Shown: one piece after another, positions 33,901-41,535 of the stretch | How the letters are laid out: the number at the start of each line of letters is the position of its first letter | How positions within the stretch are numbered: position 1 is the stretch's first letter | NCBI RefSeq assembly: GCF_000469505.1 | Contig: NZ_KI272837.1 | Coordinates: 1 to 43,776 of the forward strand | Source of the DNA: Leptotrichia sp. oral taxon 215 str. W9775 | GTDB taxonomy: Bacteria; Fusobacteriota; Fusobacteriia; Fusobacteriales; Leptotrichiaceae | Reading direction: 5' to 3' | Length of the DNA stretch: 43,776 bases | Made by a program: the position numbers and the translations under genes | The notes under the pieces: model-generated | The model's input: only the letters and a program-made list of their open reading frames with translations | Told to the model about the DNA's origin: nothing | Databases searched by the model: none

Positions 33901-34548
33901 CATATTTTCAAACATTAACTTTTTCATTTCATCTACAATTAAATTTATACTATTTTCAGGAATATGAAAATTCTTTTGAAAAAGTTTAGTTATTTCATCT
34001 TTTAATTTCTCTTTGTCAAAATTTTCTTGTATTTCCACTCTACTTAGTGCTTCTTTCAAATTATTATCTTCTAAATTCTCAATATACTCTCTCTGAAATT
34101 TTTCTCTTTCTTCTTTTAATTTCACTCCGTCTGCTTTCACTTTTTTTAGTTTTTCTTTAATTTTTGTTAATTCTTTTTTTGTTAAATTTTTTTTACCTTT
34201 ATCGGTAAAAATATAAGTATCATCTTTACATCTTCCTGAAGTCATAAAAATTATTTTTCTATTTTTACCTTCAACTAATTTTTTTAATAAGTGAATATCT
34301 AATTTATTGCCTTCAAAGTTACTTAACCATTTACAAAATTCTTCTATAGTTATTTGTTTTCCAATTTTATTTTTAGACTGTAAATCTATTATGTGATTCT
34401 TGTCTAAAATAATCTGAGCATCTTCTTCATTTTGTTTTTCTATATATATTTCCAAATCTTTTTCATTAATATATTTTAATATACAATATATTGTTGCTAT
34501 TTCTTGATACTTAAATCCTTCTAATAAATGTTTTATTTTGTTTCCCAT
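30928..34548 (-). CDS. Large nSTAND3-type NTPase with possible N-terminal nuclease (predicted defence protein)
   Basis: 1206 aa. Residues 1-70 (YQEIATIYCILKYINEK, EEDAQIILDKNHIIDLQSKN) resemble the Cap4/DUF4297-like nuclease start, with Asp43 and D-L-Q-S-K59 as possible metal/catalytic residues. A coiled coil (about 115-170) follows. The NTPase has Walker A LLLTGVTYCGKTK (Lys274), LLILKDPFGNVEV and KLIVTTRKDILFE, the pattern of the nSTAND3 family, then THPIYHYASYMLLEEE. The last 600 residues are helical repeats, as in STAND sensors. STAND-plus-nuclease proteins (Avs-like) detect phage proteins and kill the cell. Even more AT-rich than neighbours, flanked by an IS end and a broken gene: acquired DNA. 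The nuclease call is tentative. Confidence 0.75.
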   Translation of the reverse strand: MGNKIKHLLEGFKYQEIATIYCILKYINEKDLEIYIEKQNEEDAQIILDKNHIIDLQSKNKIGKQITIEEFCKWLSNFEGNKLDIHLLKKLVEGKNRKIIFMTSGRCKDDTYIFTDKGKKNLTKKELTKIKEKLKKVKADGVKLKEEREKFQREYIENLEDNNLKEALSRVEIQENFDKEKLKDEITKLFQKNFHIPENSINLIVDEMKKLMFENMGTDNSITEEIIKIIDKYRTNKYFQRPKYYIERVEKRRCIDILEENKVLLLTGVTYCGKTKLAEEIAQEYRQDKNYEIIDSNEEIFSFGINDRKIQNKLLILKDPFGNVEVSTNKNNILSKFRELVNEVSKMNNRKLIVTTRKDILFETMKKNKIEDCKINKYEWIDLTNKNSDEVKKLWKLHTNNSIEMEEMYNKISRELNKKEKNLQFGHITNIFNSIEKEELKEKSLEEIVKMAMIDSETIAGIIRERGDLAIEFFIKLGMICNTNKSISKKRLKNILNTKNDIKNYEKKLKKFLNLESNINDEWDSEYQKEFDYLKKRGLIKEDYNGELTFTHPIYHYASYMLLEEEYRETREKKELLIVKIEKLLYFPFSDMNLCTLDFIEKLYKKTLDEELKSIILNGLDDIFPSVKAEVVTFFSNNFEILSKLSEEEQYDFIYKISVNRQIRWNKGIAYYDLNTREEFEKYFNWNISQSNNINSKNLNDNLSSEEIFGLINEPQASLEILEKGLEYDEIFIRSIAIGKIFERYAYNLNEIDKYLVNYEHPDYIFSILINAVVIWDKYTLEFKNKIRSLILKNLSNIVLVLRIRYFLSDYSLKISETEEDLKKKMWERWFGILKFYFDNCSFEYATMNNITLTKDAIFSLDYITEEKKVIEFAEKWLVWLEQFEIPNTEEFYDFLEESKKFAEPYKHHFWVMIYLLEGIEKKDECRKELFQKILKTESTFILTVSIWIAVNRWNDLYDDEKNMILNLLKSDRNDVKWIKAISLNIDNIPNEIQKEVLGIEINQNIPEIVDKLIEENILEECLNIYCGYSQPLYWMGYHHQNSELWDEVILEVLKRNELKKPYDISLREFINWINEDKREDVEGLLRIYDLEIYKNIEKREKIFEELLQLIVTNKINIIFFIGRELWNKFFQYLKKEVVQEYDFFIKKIAEKIEIIEKNYEIEEIFERDVALDIFKKIELDKKDYDTNKFENKNDKKIYKLENWNS

Positions 34549-34585
34549 ACTTTTTACCTTCTTTATTAAATTATATTTTTATTAA

Positions 34586-34955
34586 CTAACTTCCATCCAA
34601 TATCTTCTTCAAAAACGTCTTCCTATGATACCTACAAGCCCCTTTTTCAAGTAAAATCTCCCTATGTTTCTTAGTCCCATATCCTTTATGTTTCTCAAAT
34701 TCATACTCAGGAAATTCTTTTGCTATTTCACAAAGCATTCTATCCCTTGTAACCTTTGCCACAATCGAAGCTGTCGCAATAGCTAACGATTTTCTGTCTC
34801 CTTTTAACAATAAACATCCGCTCTTCTTGATATTCTCTGATTAAATAGTTGCCATCAACTAAAACTATATCAAAAGCTTATTTTGTAACTGTTTGAAGAA
34901 TTGTACATCTCATTGCAAGAAATGTTTTATAAAAATATTTACTCTCATCAAATTC
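34586..34955 (-). pseudogene. rnhB: Decayed ribonuclease HII gene
   Basis: The minus strand reads in pieces as RNase HII. A C-terminal piece LLKGDRKSLAIATASIVAKV, TRDRMLCEIAKEFPEYEF ending at 34586 is open. Upstream, AFDIVLVDGNYLIREYQEE lies in another frame, the shift falling near 34812, and FYKTFLAMRCTILQTVTK is cut off by TAA at 34878-34880. The N-terminal catalytic part (DEAGRG region) is missing. The 74-aa open frame alone lacks the active site and has no good start. An intact rnhB should exist elsewhere. Confidence 0.8.
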
Positions 34956-35125
34956 TTAACTTTTCTGATTTATATACTAATGTTATTATATTCTAAATAA
35001 AAAACAATAGCAATAAAAAAATTCATAACATGCTTTAAATTCAGTTTTGGCATTTTTTTATAGAAAAAAATTGAAAAGTTTGGTAAAATATAAATTGATA
35101 AAGTTTCTAGAGAGAAATTTAATAC
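34956..35125. other. AT-rich spacer with no visible feature
   Basis: Between the rnhB remnant and the broken membrane-protein gene. I see no gene, repeat or clear promoter pair. Confidence 0.5.
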
Positions 35126-35773
35126 ATGGGAAATCCTAACAAAAAAGTAGAGAAATTATAAGAAAAAATAGCATAAATACAGAAAAACTGAAAGCAGTTC
35201 TGCTTACAAGGAAATTATCATATGATTTAATTTTAGCCATTTGGGTAGGTATAATTGGAATAGGTGGAATCATTGTGTATTTTTTAAGCCTTTCTGATAA
35301 AAATTCTGAACAGACACCTATTCCTGAAGCTACTTTACTGATGTTTATATTATGTACTATAATTTTTATTTTTAATTTAGTAGTTTTTATAGAAAAACCA
35401 ACTGTTTATCTTTATGAAGACGGTTTTATGACAAGCAGGGAAAAAGAAAAATCAGGAAATACTTGAACTTATAACTGGAATTGCTTCAATGCTTCCACTT
35501 ATAGGAGCGGTTTTTGAAAAAATTATTCCGGAGAATTCTGAAAAAATATATACTTCTTTAAAAAAATGTGAAATACTTTTGACAAAAAATTATATAAAAA
35601 TAGAAGATAAGATTTACAGTTGTTCAGAAAACAGGATTTTTATAAATAAATATAGAAATCTCATAATTTCTGACTTAAATGACAGAATAGTCGAACAGAT
35701 ATTTCTTAATTCAATTACAAGACCTGATTTATTAGCTGCACTGGTAAATCATTTCTATTTCGAAGAAAAGTAA
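35126..35773 (+). pseudogene. Frameshifted small membrane-protein gene
   Basis: Three open pieces read as one protein of about 215 aa: MGNPNKK from ATG 35126; then, after a slip in the A6 run at 35140-35145, REIIRKNSINTEKLKAVLLT through LILAIWVGIIGIGGIIVYFL and a second membrane segment to FMTSREKEK; then, after another slip in the A-rich stretch near 35440-35450, NQEILELITGIASMLPLIG to the stop at 35773. Two membrane segments and a YLYEDGFMTSREKE turn are visible. Family unknown. Both breaks are at poly-A runs, so decay, sequencing slips or slippage expression are all possible. Confidence 0.6.
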
Positions 35774-35803
35774 TAAAAATAAAAGAAAACAGGTAGGATA
35801 AAA

Positions 35804-36484
35804 ATGGGAAGACTTATAATTATAGAAGGTACTGACGGTAGCGGAAAACAGACACAGACAGGACTTTTATATGAAAAATTGTGTGAAATAAAGGGTAGGG
35901 AAAAAGTAAAGAAGATATCTTTTCCAAATTATGAAAGCAAAGCTTCTGAGCCTGTAAAAATGTATCTTGCAGGAGAGTTTGGGGAGAAGGCTGACAGTGT
36001 GAATGCCTATGCGGCTTCAGTTCTGTTTTCAGTAGACAGATTTGCTTCATTTAAGATGGAATGGGAAGAATTCTATAACAATGGAGGTGTTGTACTGAGT
36101 GACAGATACACAATTTCCAATATGATTCATCAGGCGTCTAAAATTAAGGACAGGGAAGAGAGGGAAAAATATCTTGACTGGCTGGTGGATCTGGAATGGA
36201 ATAAAATAGGAATTCCAGAGCCTGATTTAGTATTTTTTCTGGATATACCTTTTGATGTCAGTCAGAAACTTATGAAGGACAGAAGAAATAAGATAACAGG
36301 TGAAAAAGTAAAAGATATACATGAGCAGGATGCAGAATATTTAAGGAATGCCTATAACATAGCAAAGGAACTGGCTATGAAATATAAATGGAATATTGTG
36401 GACTGTGTGGAAAATGATAAACTGAGAAGTATTGAAGAAATAAATGGCAGAATGATGGAAATTATTCTGGAGAAAGGGATATAA
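35804..36484 (+). CDS. tmk: Thymidylate kinase
   Basis: 226 aa. Phosphorylates dTMP to dTDP. P-loop IIIEGTDGSGKQTQT (Lys15) with Gln in place of the usual Ser/Thr after the lysine, a variant I associate with clostridial-type enzymes. The substrate motif VVLSDRYTISNMIHQASKI (DRY) and the lid stretch MKDRRNKITGEKVKDIHEQD follow. Starts 31 nt after the broken gene; hisS begins 2 nt after its stop, so tmk and hisS are cotranscribed. Confidence 0.93.
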   Translation: MGRLIIIEGTDGSGKQTQTGLLYEKLCEIKGREKVKKISFPNYESKASEPVKMYLAGEFGEKADSVNAYAASVLFSVDRFASFKMEWEEFYNNGGVVLSDRYTISNMIHQASKIKDREEREKYLDWLVDLEWNKIGIPEPDLVFFLDIPFDVSQKLMKDRRNKITGEKVKDIHEQDAEYLRNAYNIAKELAMKYKWNIVDCVENDKLRSIEEINGRMMEIILEKGI

Positions 36485-36485
36485 T

Positions 36486-37721
36486 ATGATAAGTGTTTTA
36501 AAGGGAATGAAGGATAGACATTCTGATGATGTTAGAAAATATGATTTTATAGTTGATACAGCAAAAAAGGTTTTTTCAAAATATGGATTTGAGAGAATAA
36601 TAACTCCAATCCTTGAGGAAACTGAGCTTTTTAGAAGAAGTGTCGGAGATGAAACAGATGTGGTGTCAAAAGAAATGTATGAATTTAAGGATAAAGGAAA
36701 CAGAAGCGTGTCAATGCGTCCAGAAGGAACAGCGGGAGTTGTAAGAGCCTATCTTGAGGCCGGTCTGCACAAATCAGATCCAATTGTAAAATGGTTCTAT
36801 AACGGGCCTATGTATAGATACGAAGCGCCTCAGAAGGGAAGATACAGGGAATTTCATCAAGTTGGAGCAGAAATATTTGGAATAAGAAGTCCTTATCTTG
36901 ATGCAGAAATAATAAGAATGGGATGTGAATTTCTGGAAAAACTGGGAATAACAGGATTGACAGTTGAAATAAACAGTCTTGGAAATATAGAATCAAGAAA
37001 AAAATATATTGAGGATTTGAAGGCTTTCATGGCTGAAAGGCTTGATAAACTAAGTGAAGATTCAAAAAAAAGATATGAGAAAAATCCTTTGAGGGCATTA
37101 GATTCCAAAGATAAGGGAGATCAGGAACAATTTAAGGATGCTCCGAAACTGTATGATTATCTGGATGAAGAAAGTAAAAAGTATTTTGAAGATACAAAAA
37201 AATATCTTGAACTGCTGAATATAAAATATGTTGAAAATTCTAAACTTGTAAGGGGACTGGACTACTATTCAGATACTGTATTTGAGATAAAATCTGATAA
37301 ACTTGGAGCTCAGGCGACTGTTCTTGCAGGTGGAAGATATGACAGACTTCTTGAAATTCTTGATAATGTGAAAATACCTGCAATAGGATTTGCGGCAGGA
37401 ATGGAAAGAATAGCAATGCTTATGGATGAAAAACTTGTTGAAAATAAGGAAAATGGAGTATATGTAGTATATTTTGATGATACGAAGGAATATTTTATAA
37501 AAACTCTGGAAGAATTAAGAAAAAATGACATTAAAGCAAGTTTTGACTATAATCCAAAAAGTTTTGGAGCCCAGATGAAAAAAGCAAATAAAATCAATGC
37601 GGAATATGTGCTGATTTTAGGGGAAGATGAGCAGAAGGAAAATGTTGTCACATTGAAAAAATTCAGTACAGGGGAGCAGGAAAAGTATTCCCTTGATGAA
37701 GTGATAGAAATAGTTAAATAG
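36486..37721 (+). CDS. hisS: Histidyl-tRNA synthetase
   Basis: 411 aa, class II. Motif 2 region MRPEGTAGVVRAYLEAG and FYNGPMYRYEAPQKGRYREF, the histidine-specific LVRGLDYYSDTVFEI, VLAGGRYDRL and motif 3 GFAAGMERIAML are all present. The C-terminal anticodon domain ends KKFSTGEQEKYSLDEV. It overlaps no gene but follows tmk by 2 nt. hisS is usually followed directly by aspS in low-GC bacteria; here a toxin-antitoxin pair separates them. Confidence 0.97.
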   Translation: MISVLKGMKDRHSDDVRKYDFIVDTAKKVFSKYGFERIITPILEETELFRRSVGDETDVVSKEMYEFKDKGNRSVSMRPEGTAGVVRAYLEAGLHKSDPIVKWFYNGPMYRYEAPQKGRYREFHQVGAEIFGIRSPYLDAEIIRMGCEFLEKLGITGLTVEINSLGNIESRKKYIEDLKAFMAERLDKLSEDSKKRYEKNPLRALDSKDKGDQEQFKDAPKLYDYLDEESKKYFEDTKKYLELLNIKYVENSKLVRGLDYYSDTVFEIKSDKLGAQATVLAGGRYDRLLEILDNVKIPAIGFAAGMERIAMLMDEKLVENKENGVYVVYFDDTKEYFIKTLEELRKNDIKASFDYNPKSFGAQMKKANKINAEYVLILGEDEQKENVVTLKKFSTGEQEKYSLDEVIEIVK

Positions 37722-37770
37722 AATTAATAAAAGTTGGTATACCTGAAAATCATAAAAAGGGGGGGATTTT

Positions 37771-38385
37771 ATGTGGATACACCACTTGACACATATAGAA
37801 AATTTGGGAAGTATATTAGAAAAAGGATTGAAACCTAGAAATGAACTGAATCAAAATGAATTTAGAAATACTGCTAATGATGAAATAGTCAATAAGAGAG
37901 GAAAATATCAGTCAAATAATGATAATAATAAAATAAAAAATTTAAATAATTATATTCCATTTCATATTAATGAACTACATAAAAAGTATAGAATACCTTA
38001 TAATTATGCAGTTTGTAAAAAAGAAGGAAATAAAAATATGATTATTTTATCTTGTAAAACAGAAAATTTATTATTTAAGGAAATTGTATATCAGCTTTAT
38101 CATCCAGTTTCAAATTATAAATGCGAATATATTACTAATAATGAAGAAAAATTTATAAAAAAATTCAAAAAAGAAGAAAGAAAATTAAAAAATGAATACA
38201 ATTTTGATTATAGTAATCAACGTGTAAAGGAATTTTTAATGTCAGAAATTTTAGTGAAAGGTATTCTTTATTTAGATAACAAATGGAAGATATATGTGTA
38301 TTCGGATGAAATAAAAAATAAAATAGAAAATTGCATAGGAAATAAAAAAATTGATGTTATAGTTAACTCATCTATTTTTTCATAA
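37771..38385 (+). CDS. darT: DarT-like DNA ADP-ribosyltransferase toxin
   Basis: 204 aa. DarT enzymes use NAD to ADP-ribosylate thymidine in single-stranded DNA, blocking replication. N-terminal WIHHLTHIENLGSILEKGL is the family's opening; NKRGKY (Arg43) may be the conserved NAD-site arginine; FLMSEILVKGILYL holds a glutamate, Glu159, at the place of the catalytic one (about 160 in known DarT). Length fits. A purine-rich GGGGGGG ribosome site precedes the ATG. Its antitoxin DarG follows by 11 nt. Sits 49 nt after hisS and is more AT-rich than it, suggesting transfer. Confidence 0.88.
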   Translation: MWIHHLTHIENLGSILEKGLKPRNELNQNEFRNTANDEIVNKRGKYQSNNDNNKIKNLNNYIPFHINELHKKYRIPYNYAVCKKEGNKNMIILSCKTENLLFKEIVYQLYHPVSNYKCEYITNNEEKFIKKFKKEERKLKNEYNFDYSNQRVKEFLMSEILVKGILYLDNKWKIYVYSDEIKNKIENCIGNKKIDVIVNSSIFS

Positions 38386-38396
38386 AGGAGGCTAAT

Positions 38397-39428
38397 ATGG
38401 AAATTAGAAGGGGAAATATATTTGAAAGTGAAACACAGGCTTTAATAAATCCAGTTAATATAGAAGGAGTTATGGGAAAAGGTTTGGCTTATCAATTTAA
38501 AAAAAAATATCCAGATAATTTTGAAAAGTATAAGCAAGCCTGTTTAGAAAAAAAAATTGATATTGGAAAAGATTTAATATATACTGAAGAAAAAAATAAA
38601 ATAATTATCAATTTTCCAACAAAAAGGAGTTGGAGAGAAAATTCAAAAATAGAATACATTGAAATAGGTTTAAAAAAACTGGAGGAACTGCTAAAAAAAT
38701 TAGAAATAGAAAGTGTATCTCTTCCACCAATTGGAGCAGGAAATGGTAAATTAGACTGGAATAATGTTAAAAAGGAAATTGAAAAATTTGATGAGAAAGT
38801 TTCAAAAGATGTTAATATTATTGTTTATGAACCTACTCTGGAAGAAACAGAGCTAAATAAAGGTCATTATTTAATAGCATATACTCTTATTAAGTGTAAG
38901 GAAATGAAGTTAAAGAATGAAATTACTGATTTAGTATTGCAGAAATTAATTTACTTAGGAGATAAAAAAAATTATTTTAAATTTAGAAAAGATCTGAAAG
39001 GACCATTTTCAAAATTAATAAATATACAATATCAAAAATTGAAAGAGTACACTAAAATAAATAATAAAAAACTTTCTGAACTTGAAAAAGAATTATTAAA
39101 AAGTAAAATAACTGACAGCTTACAGGAAGAAAAGAATAATATAAAAAAAGCAATTAGATTATATATCAATATGAAAGATTTTTATTTAATATCTTCAGAA
39201 GAAAAGAAAAAAATAGAAGATAAAATAGAATTACTGGCAACTATTATTTTTATCTTAAAAAATGAAAGTAGTAGTATAACAATTGAAGAAGGTTATGAAA
39301 AACTTAAAAATTGGAATAAAAGAAAAGAAAAGAAATATTCACAGGAAGATATAGAAGAAATGTTTTGCTTTTTGGAGAAAGAAGAAATTTTAAAAAGAGA
39401 TATTTTTAATAAATATTTTATTAATTAA
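38397..39428 (+). CDS. darG: DarG-like macrodomain antitoxin
   Basis: 343 aa. Residues 1-150 are a DarG-type macrodomain: RRGNIFESETQALINPVNIE, GVMGKGLAYQFKKKYPDNFE, FPTKRSWRENSKIEYIEIGL and LPPIGAGNGKLDWNNVKKEI. It removes ADP-ribose from DNA. The C-terminal part, with LVLQKLIYLGDKKNYFKF and KGPFSKLINIQYQKL, matches the second DarG domain, which binds and masks DarT. Good AAAGGAGG site before ATG. Both activities together neutralise the toxin. aspS starts 27 nt after its stop. Confidence 0.9.
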   Translation: MEIRRGNIFESETQALINPVNIEGVMGKGLAYQFKKKYPDNFEKYKQACLEKKIDIGKDLIYTEEKNKIIINFPTKRSWRENSKIEYIEIGLKKLEELLKKLEIESVSLPPIGAGNGKLDWNNVKKEIEKFDEKVSKDVNIIVYEPTLEETELNKGHYLIAYTLIKCKEMKLKNEITDLVLQKLIYLGDKKNYFKFRKDLKGPFSKLINIQYQKLKEYTKINNKKLSELEKELLKSKITDSLQEEKNNIKKAIRLYINMKDFYLISSEEKKKIEDKIELLATIIFILKNESSSITIEEGYEKLKNWNKRKEKKYSQEDIEEMFCFLEKEEILKRDIFNKYFIN

Positions 39429-39455
39429 AGTAAACATAGGAAAGGAATTTTAAAA

Positions 39456-41231
39456 ATGTATAGAAATTATAAACTGAATGAACTGAGAATTGAAAATGTT
39501 GGAGAAGAAGTAGTACTATCGGGATGGATTTCCAAGATAAGGGATAAAGGGCATTTTGTATTTATTGATTTGAGGGATAGATACGGAGTTACACAGATAT
39601 TTGTAAATGAAGAAGTTTCAGGAAAAGAAATGCTTGAGAAAGTAAAAAAATATAAAAATGAATGGGTAATAAAAGTAAAAGGAACTGTTGTGGAAAGAAG
39701 CAGCAAAAATCCTAATATTCCTACAGGAGATATAGAAGTACAGCCTAAGGAAATAGAAATTCTGAGTCAGGCAAAGCAGCTTCCGTTTGAAATAGATGAA
39801 ACAGGGAATCTGAATGAGAATATAAGACTTACTTACAGATACCTTGATATAAGAAGACCAAAAATGCTGAATAACATAATAAAGAGAAACGACATGCTTT
39901 TCTCAATAAGAAAATTTATGAATGAAAACGGATTTCTTGATGTAGATACTCCAATACTGGCAAAGGCTACACCTGAAGGAGCAAGAGACTTTGTAGTTCC
40001 AAGCAGAACAAATAAAGGGGATTTTTATGCATTGCCTCAGTCACCTCAGCTGTTTAAACAGATTCTGATGGTTGCAGGAATTGATAAATACTACCAGCTT
40101 GCAAAATGTTTCAGGGATGAGGATTTGAGGGCAGACAGACAGCCTGAATTTACTCAGCTTGATGTTGAAATGTCTTTTGTGGAGCAGGAAGATGTAATAA
40201 CTGCAATGGAAGAACTGGCAAAAAGAGTGTTCAAGGATGTGACAGGTCATGAAATAACAGAAAAATTTGAAAGAATGTCCTATGATGATGCAATGAATAA
40301 CTACGGTTCTGATAAACCTGACCTGAGATTTGATATGAAGCTTATTGATTTGTCTGAAGAAACAGCAAATGCAGGATTTTCAGTATTTGAAAATGCAGTA
40401 AAAGAAGGTGGGAAAGTAAAAGCTATAGTGGCACCTGAAGGAGAAAAATTTTCAAGAAAGCATATAAAGGATCTGGAAGATTATGTAAAAACCTACTTTA
40501 AGGCAAAAGGTCTGGCTTATATAAAAATAGATGAAAAAGGAGAAATAAACTCACCGATAGCTAAATTTTTCAGTGAAGAGACAATGAAAAAGATTATTGA
40601 AAAACTTGGTATAAAAAATAATGAAATTGCACTGATTCTGGCAGACAGCTATAAAACTGTGCATGACGGGCTGGGAGCATTGAGATTGAAACTTGGAGAA
40701 GATTTAGGTCTGATAGATAAAGATGCATTTAAATTTTTATGGGTAGTGGATTTTCCAATGTTTGAATGGAGTGAAGAAGAAAACAGATATAAAGCACAGC
40801 ATCATCCGTTTACTTCCATAAAGGCTGAAGATAGAAAATATCTGGATACAGATGAATTGGAAAAAATAAAGACAGATTCCTATGATATGGTATTAAATGG
40901 TTATGAAATCGGTGGTGGAAGCATAAGAATTCATGATGAGGAATTACAGGAGAAGGTATTTGAAAAACTTGGACTTGGGAAAGAAGAACAGCAGGAAAAA
41001 TTTGGATTCTTCCTTGAAGTGCTGAAATATGGGGTGCCACCTCATGGGGGACTTGCATTTGGTATAGACAGATGGCTTATGGCAATGCTGAAGGAATCTT
41101 CCATTAAGGAAGTAATACCATTCCCTAAAACAAATAAAGGACAGGATCTTATGACAGGGGCACCTGCAGGAGTTGAAGAAAAAGTACTTGAAGAAGACTT
41201 GAGACTGAAACTGCTGGAAATAGAAAAATAG
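39456..41231 (+). CDS. aspS: Aspartyl-tRNA synthetase
   Basis: 591 aa, bacterial type. N-terminal OB anticodon domain (VVLSGWISKIRDKGHFVFID), class II motifs with FRDEDLRADRQPEFTQLD, the inserted GAD domain (about 290-420), and C-terminal GYEIGGGSIRIHDEELQ plus PPHGGLAFGIDRWLMAMLKE. All core residues look intact. It normally forms an operon with hisS; here transcription must pass through darTG or start inside it. Ribosome site AGGAAAGGA before the ATG. Confidence 0.97.
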   Translation: MYRNYKLNELRIENVGEEVVLSGWISKIRDKGHFVFIDLRDRYGVTQIFVNEEVSGKEMLEKVKKYKNEWVIKVKGTVVERSSKNPNIPTGDIEVQPKEIEILSQAKQLPFEIDETGNLNENIRLTYRYLDIRRPKMLNNIIKRNDMLFSIRKFMNENGFLDVDTPILAKATPEGARDFVVPSRTNKGDFYALPQSPQLFKQILMVAGIDKYYQLAKCFRDEDLRADRQPEFTQLDVEMSFVEQEDVITAMEELAKRVFKDVTGHEITEKFERMSYDDAMNNYGSDKPDLRFDMKLIDLSEETANAGFSVFENAVKEGGKVKAIVAPEGEKFSRKHIKDLEDYVKTYFKAKGLAYIKIDEKGEINSPIAKFFSEETMKKIIEKLGIKNNEIALILADSYKTVHDGLGALRLKLGEDLGLIDKDAFKFLWVVDFPMFEWSEEENRYKAQHHPFTSIKAEDRKYLDTDELEKIKTDSYDMVLNGYEIGGGSIRIHDEELQEKVFEKLGLGKEEQQEKFGFFLEVLKYGVPPHGGLAFGIDRWLMAMLKESSIKEVIPFPKTNKGQDLMTGAPAGVEEKVLEEDLRLKLLEIEK

Positions 41232-41275
41232 AATTTATGGTTAGAGATAAATAACTTAGAAATATAGGAGGAAAT

Positions 41276-41494
41276 ATGATAATTATTTTTGGAAGCAAAA
41301 CAATGTATAAAAATCTTGGAACAGTTGGTTCTTATTATTGTGAGAGATGCCATAATACTTCCGAATGGCAGTTTATGCAACATAGAACATGGTTCACATT
41401 GTTTTTTATACCTGTATTTCCTATAAGTGGGAAACATGAATATTTACAATGTCCTATTTGCAGTCAGGCATATAAAGTTCCTGAAGGGAAATAG
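41276..41494 (+). CDS. Small zinc-ribbon protein
   Basis: 72 aa. Two CxxC pairs, YYCERCHN and LQCPICSQ, spaced about 36 residues apart, form a zinc ribbon; the stretch between (MQHRTWFTLFFIPVFPISGK) is hydrophobic and includes the FFIP-FP motif seen in zinc-ribbon family proteins of bacteria. It may sit at the membrane. Function unknown. It has a GGAGG site and follows aspS by 44 nt. Confidence 0.75.
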   Translation: MIIIFGSKTMYKNLGTVGSYYCERCHNTSEWQFMQHRTWFTLFFIPVFPISGKHEYLQCPICSQAYKVPEGK

Positions 41495-41535
41495 ACTGCT
41501 GACACTTTTTAAAATATAAAAAAAGAGGAGCAAAA

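Noticed and set aside
34586..34810. Independent 74-aa gene
   Set aside because: It is the C-terminal fragment of RNase HII, with matching sequence upstream in another frame; treated as a pseudogene.
30656..34955. Classical genomic island integrated in tRNA-Cys
   Set aside because: No integrase and no repeated tRNA 3' end near the far border; an acquired patch is likely but not by a standard tRNA-integrating element.
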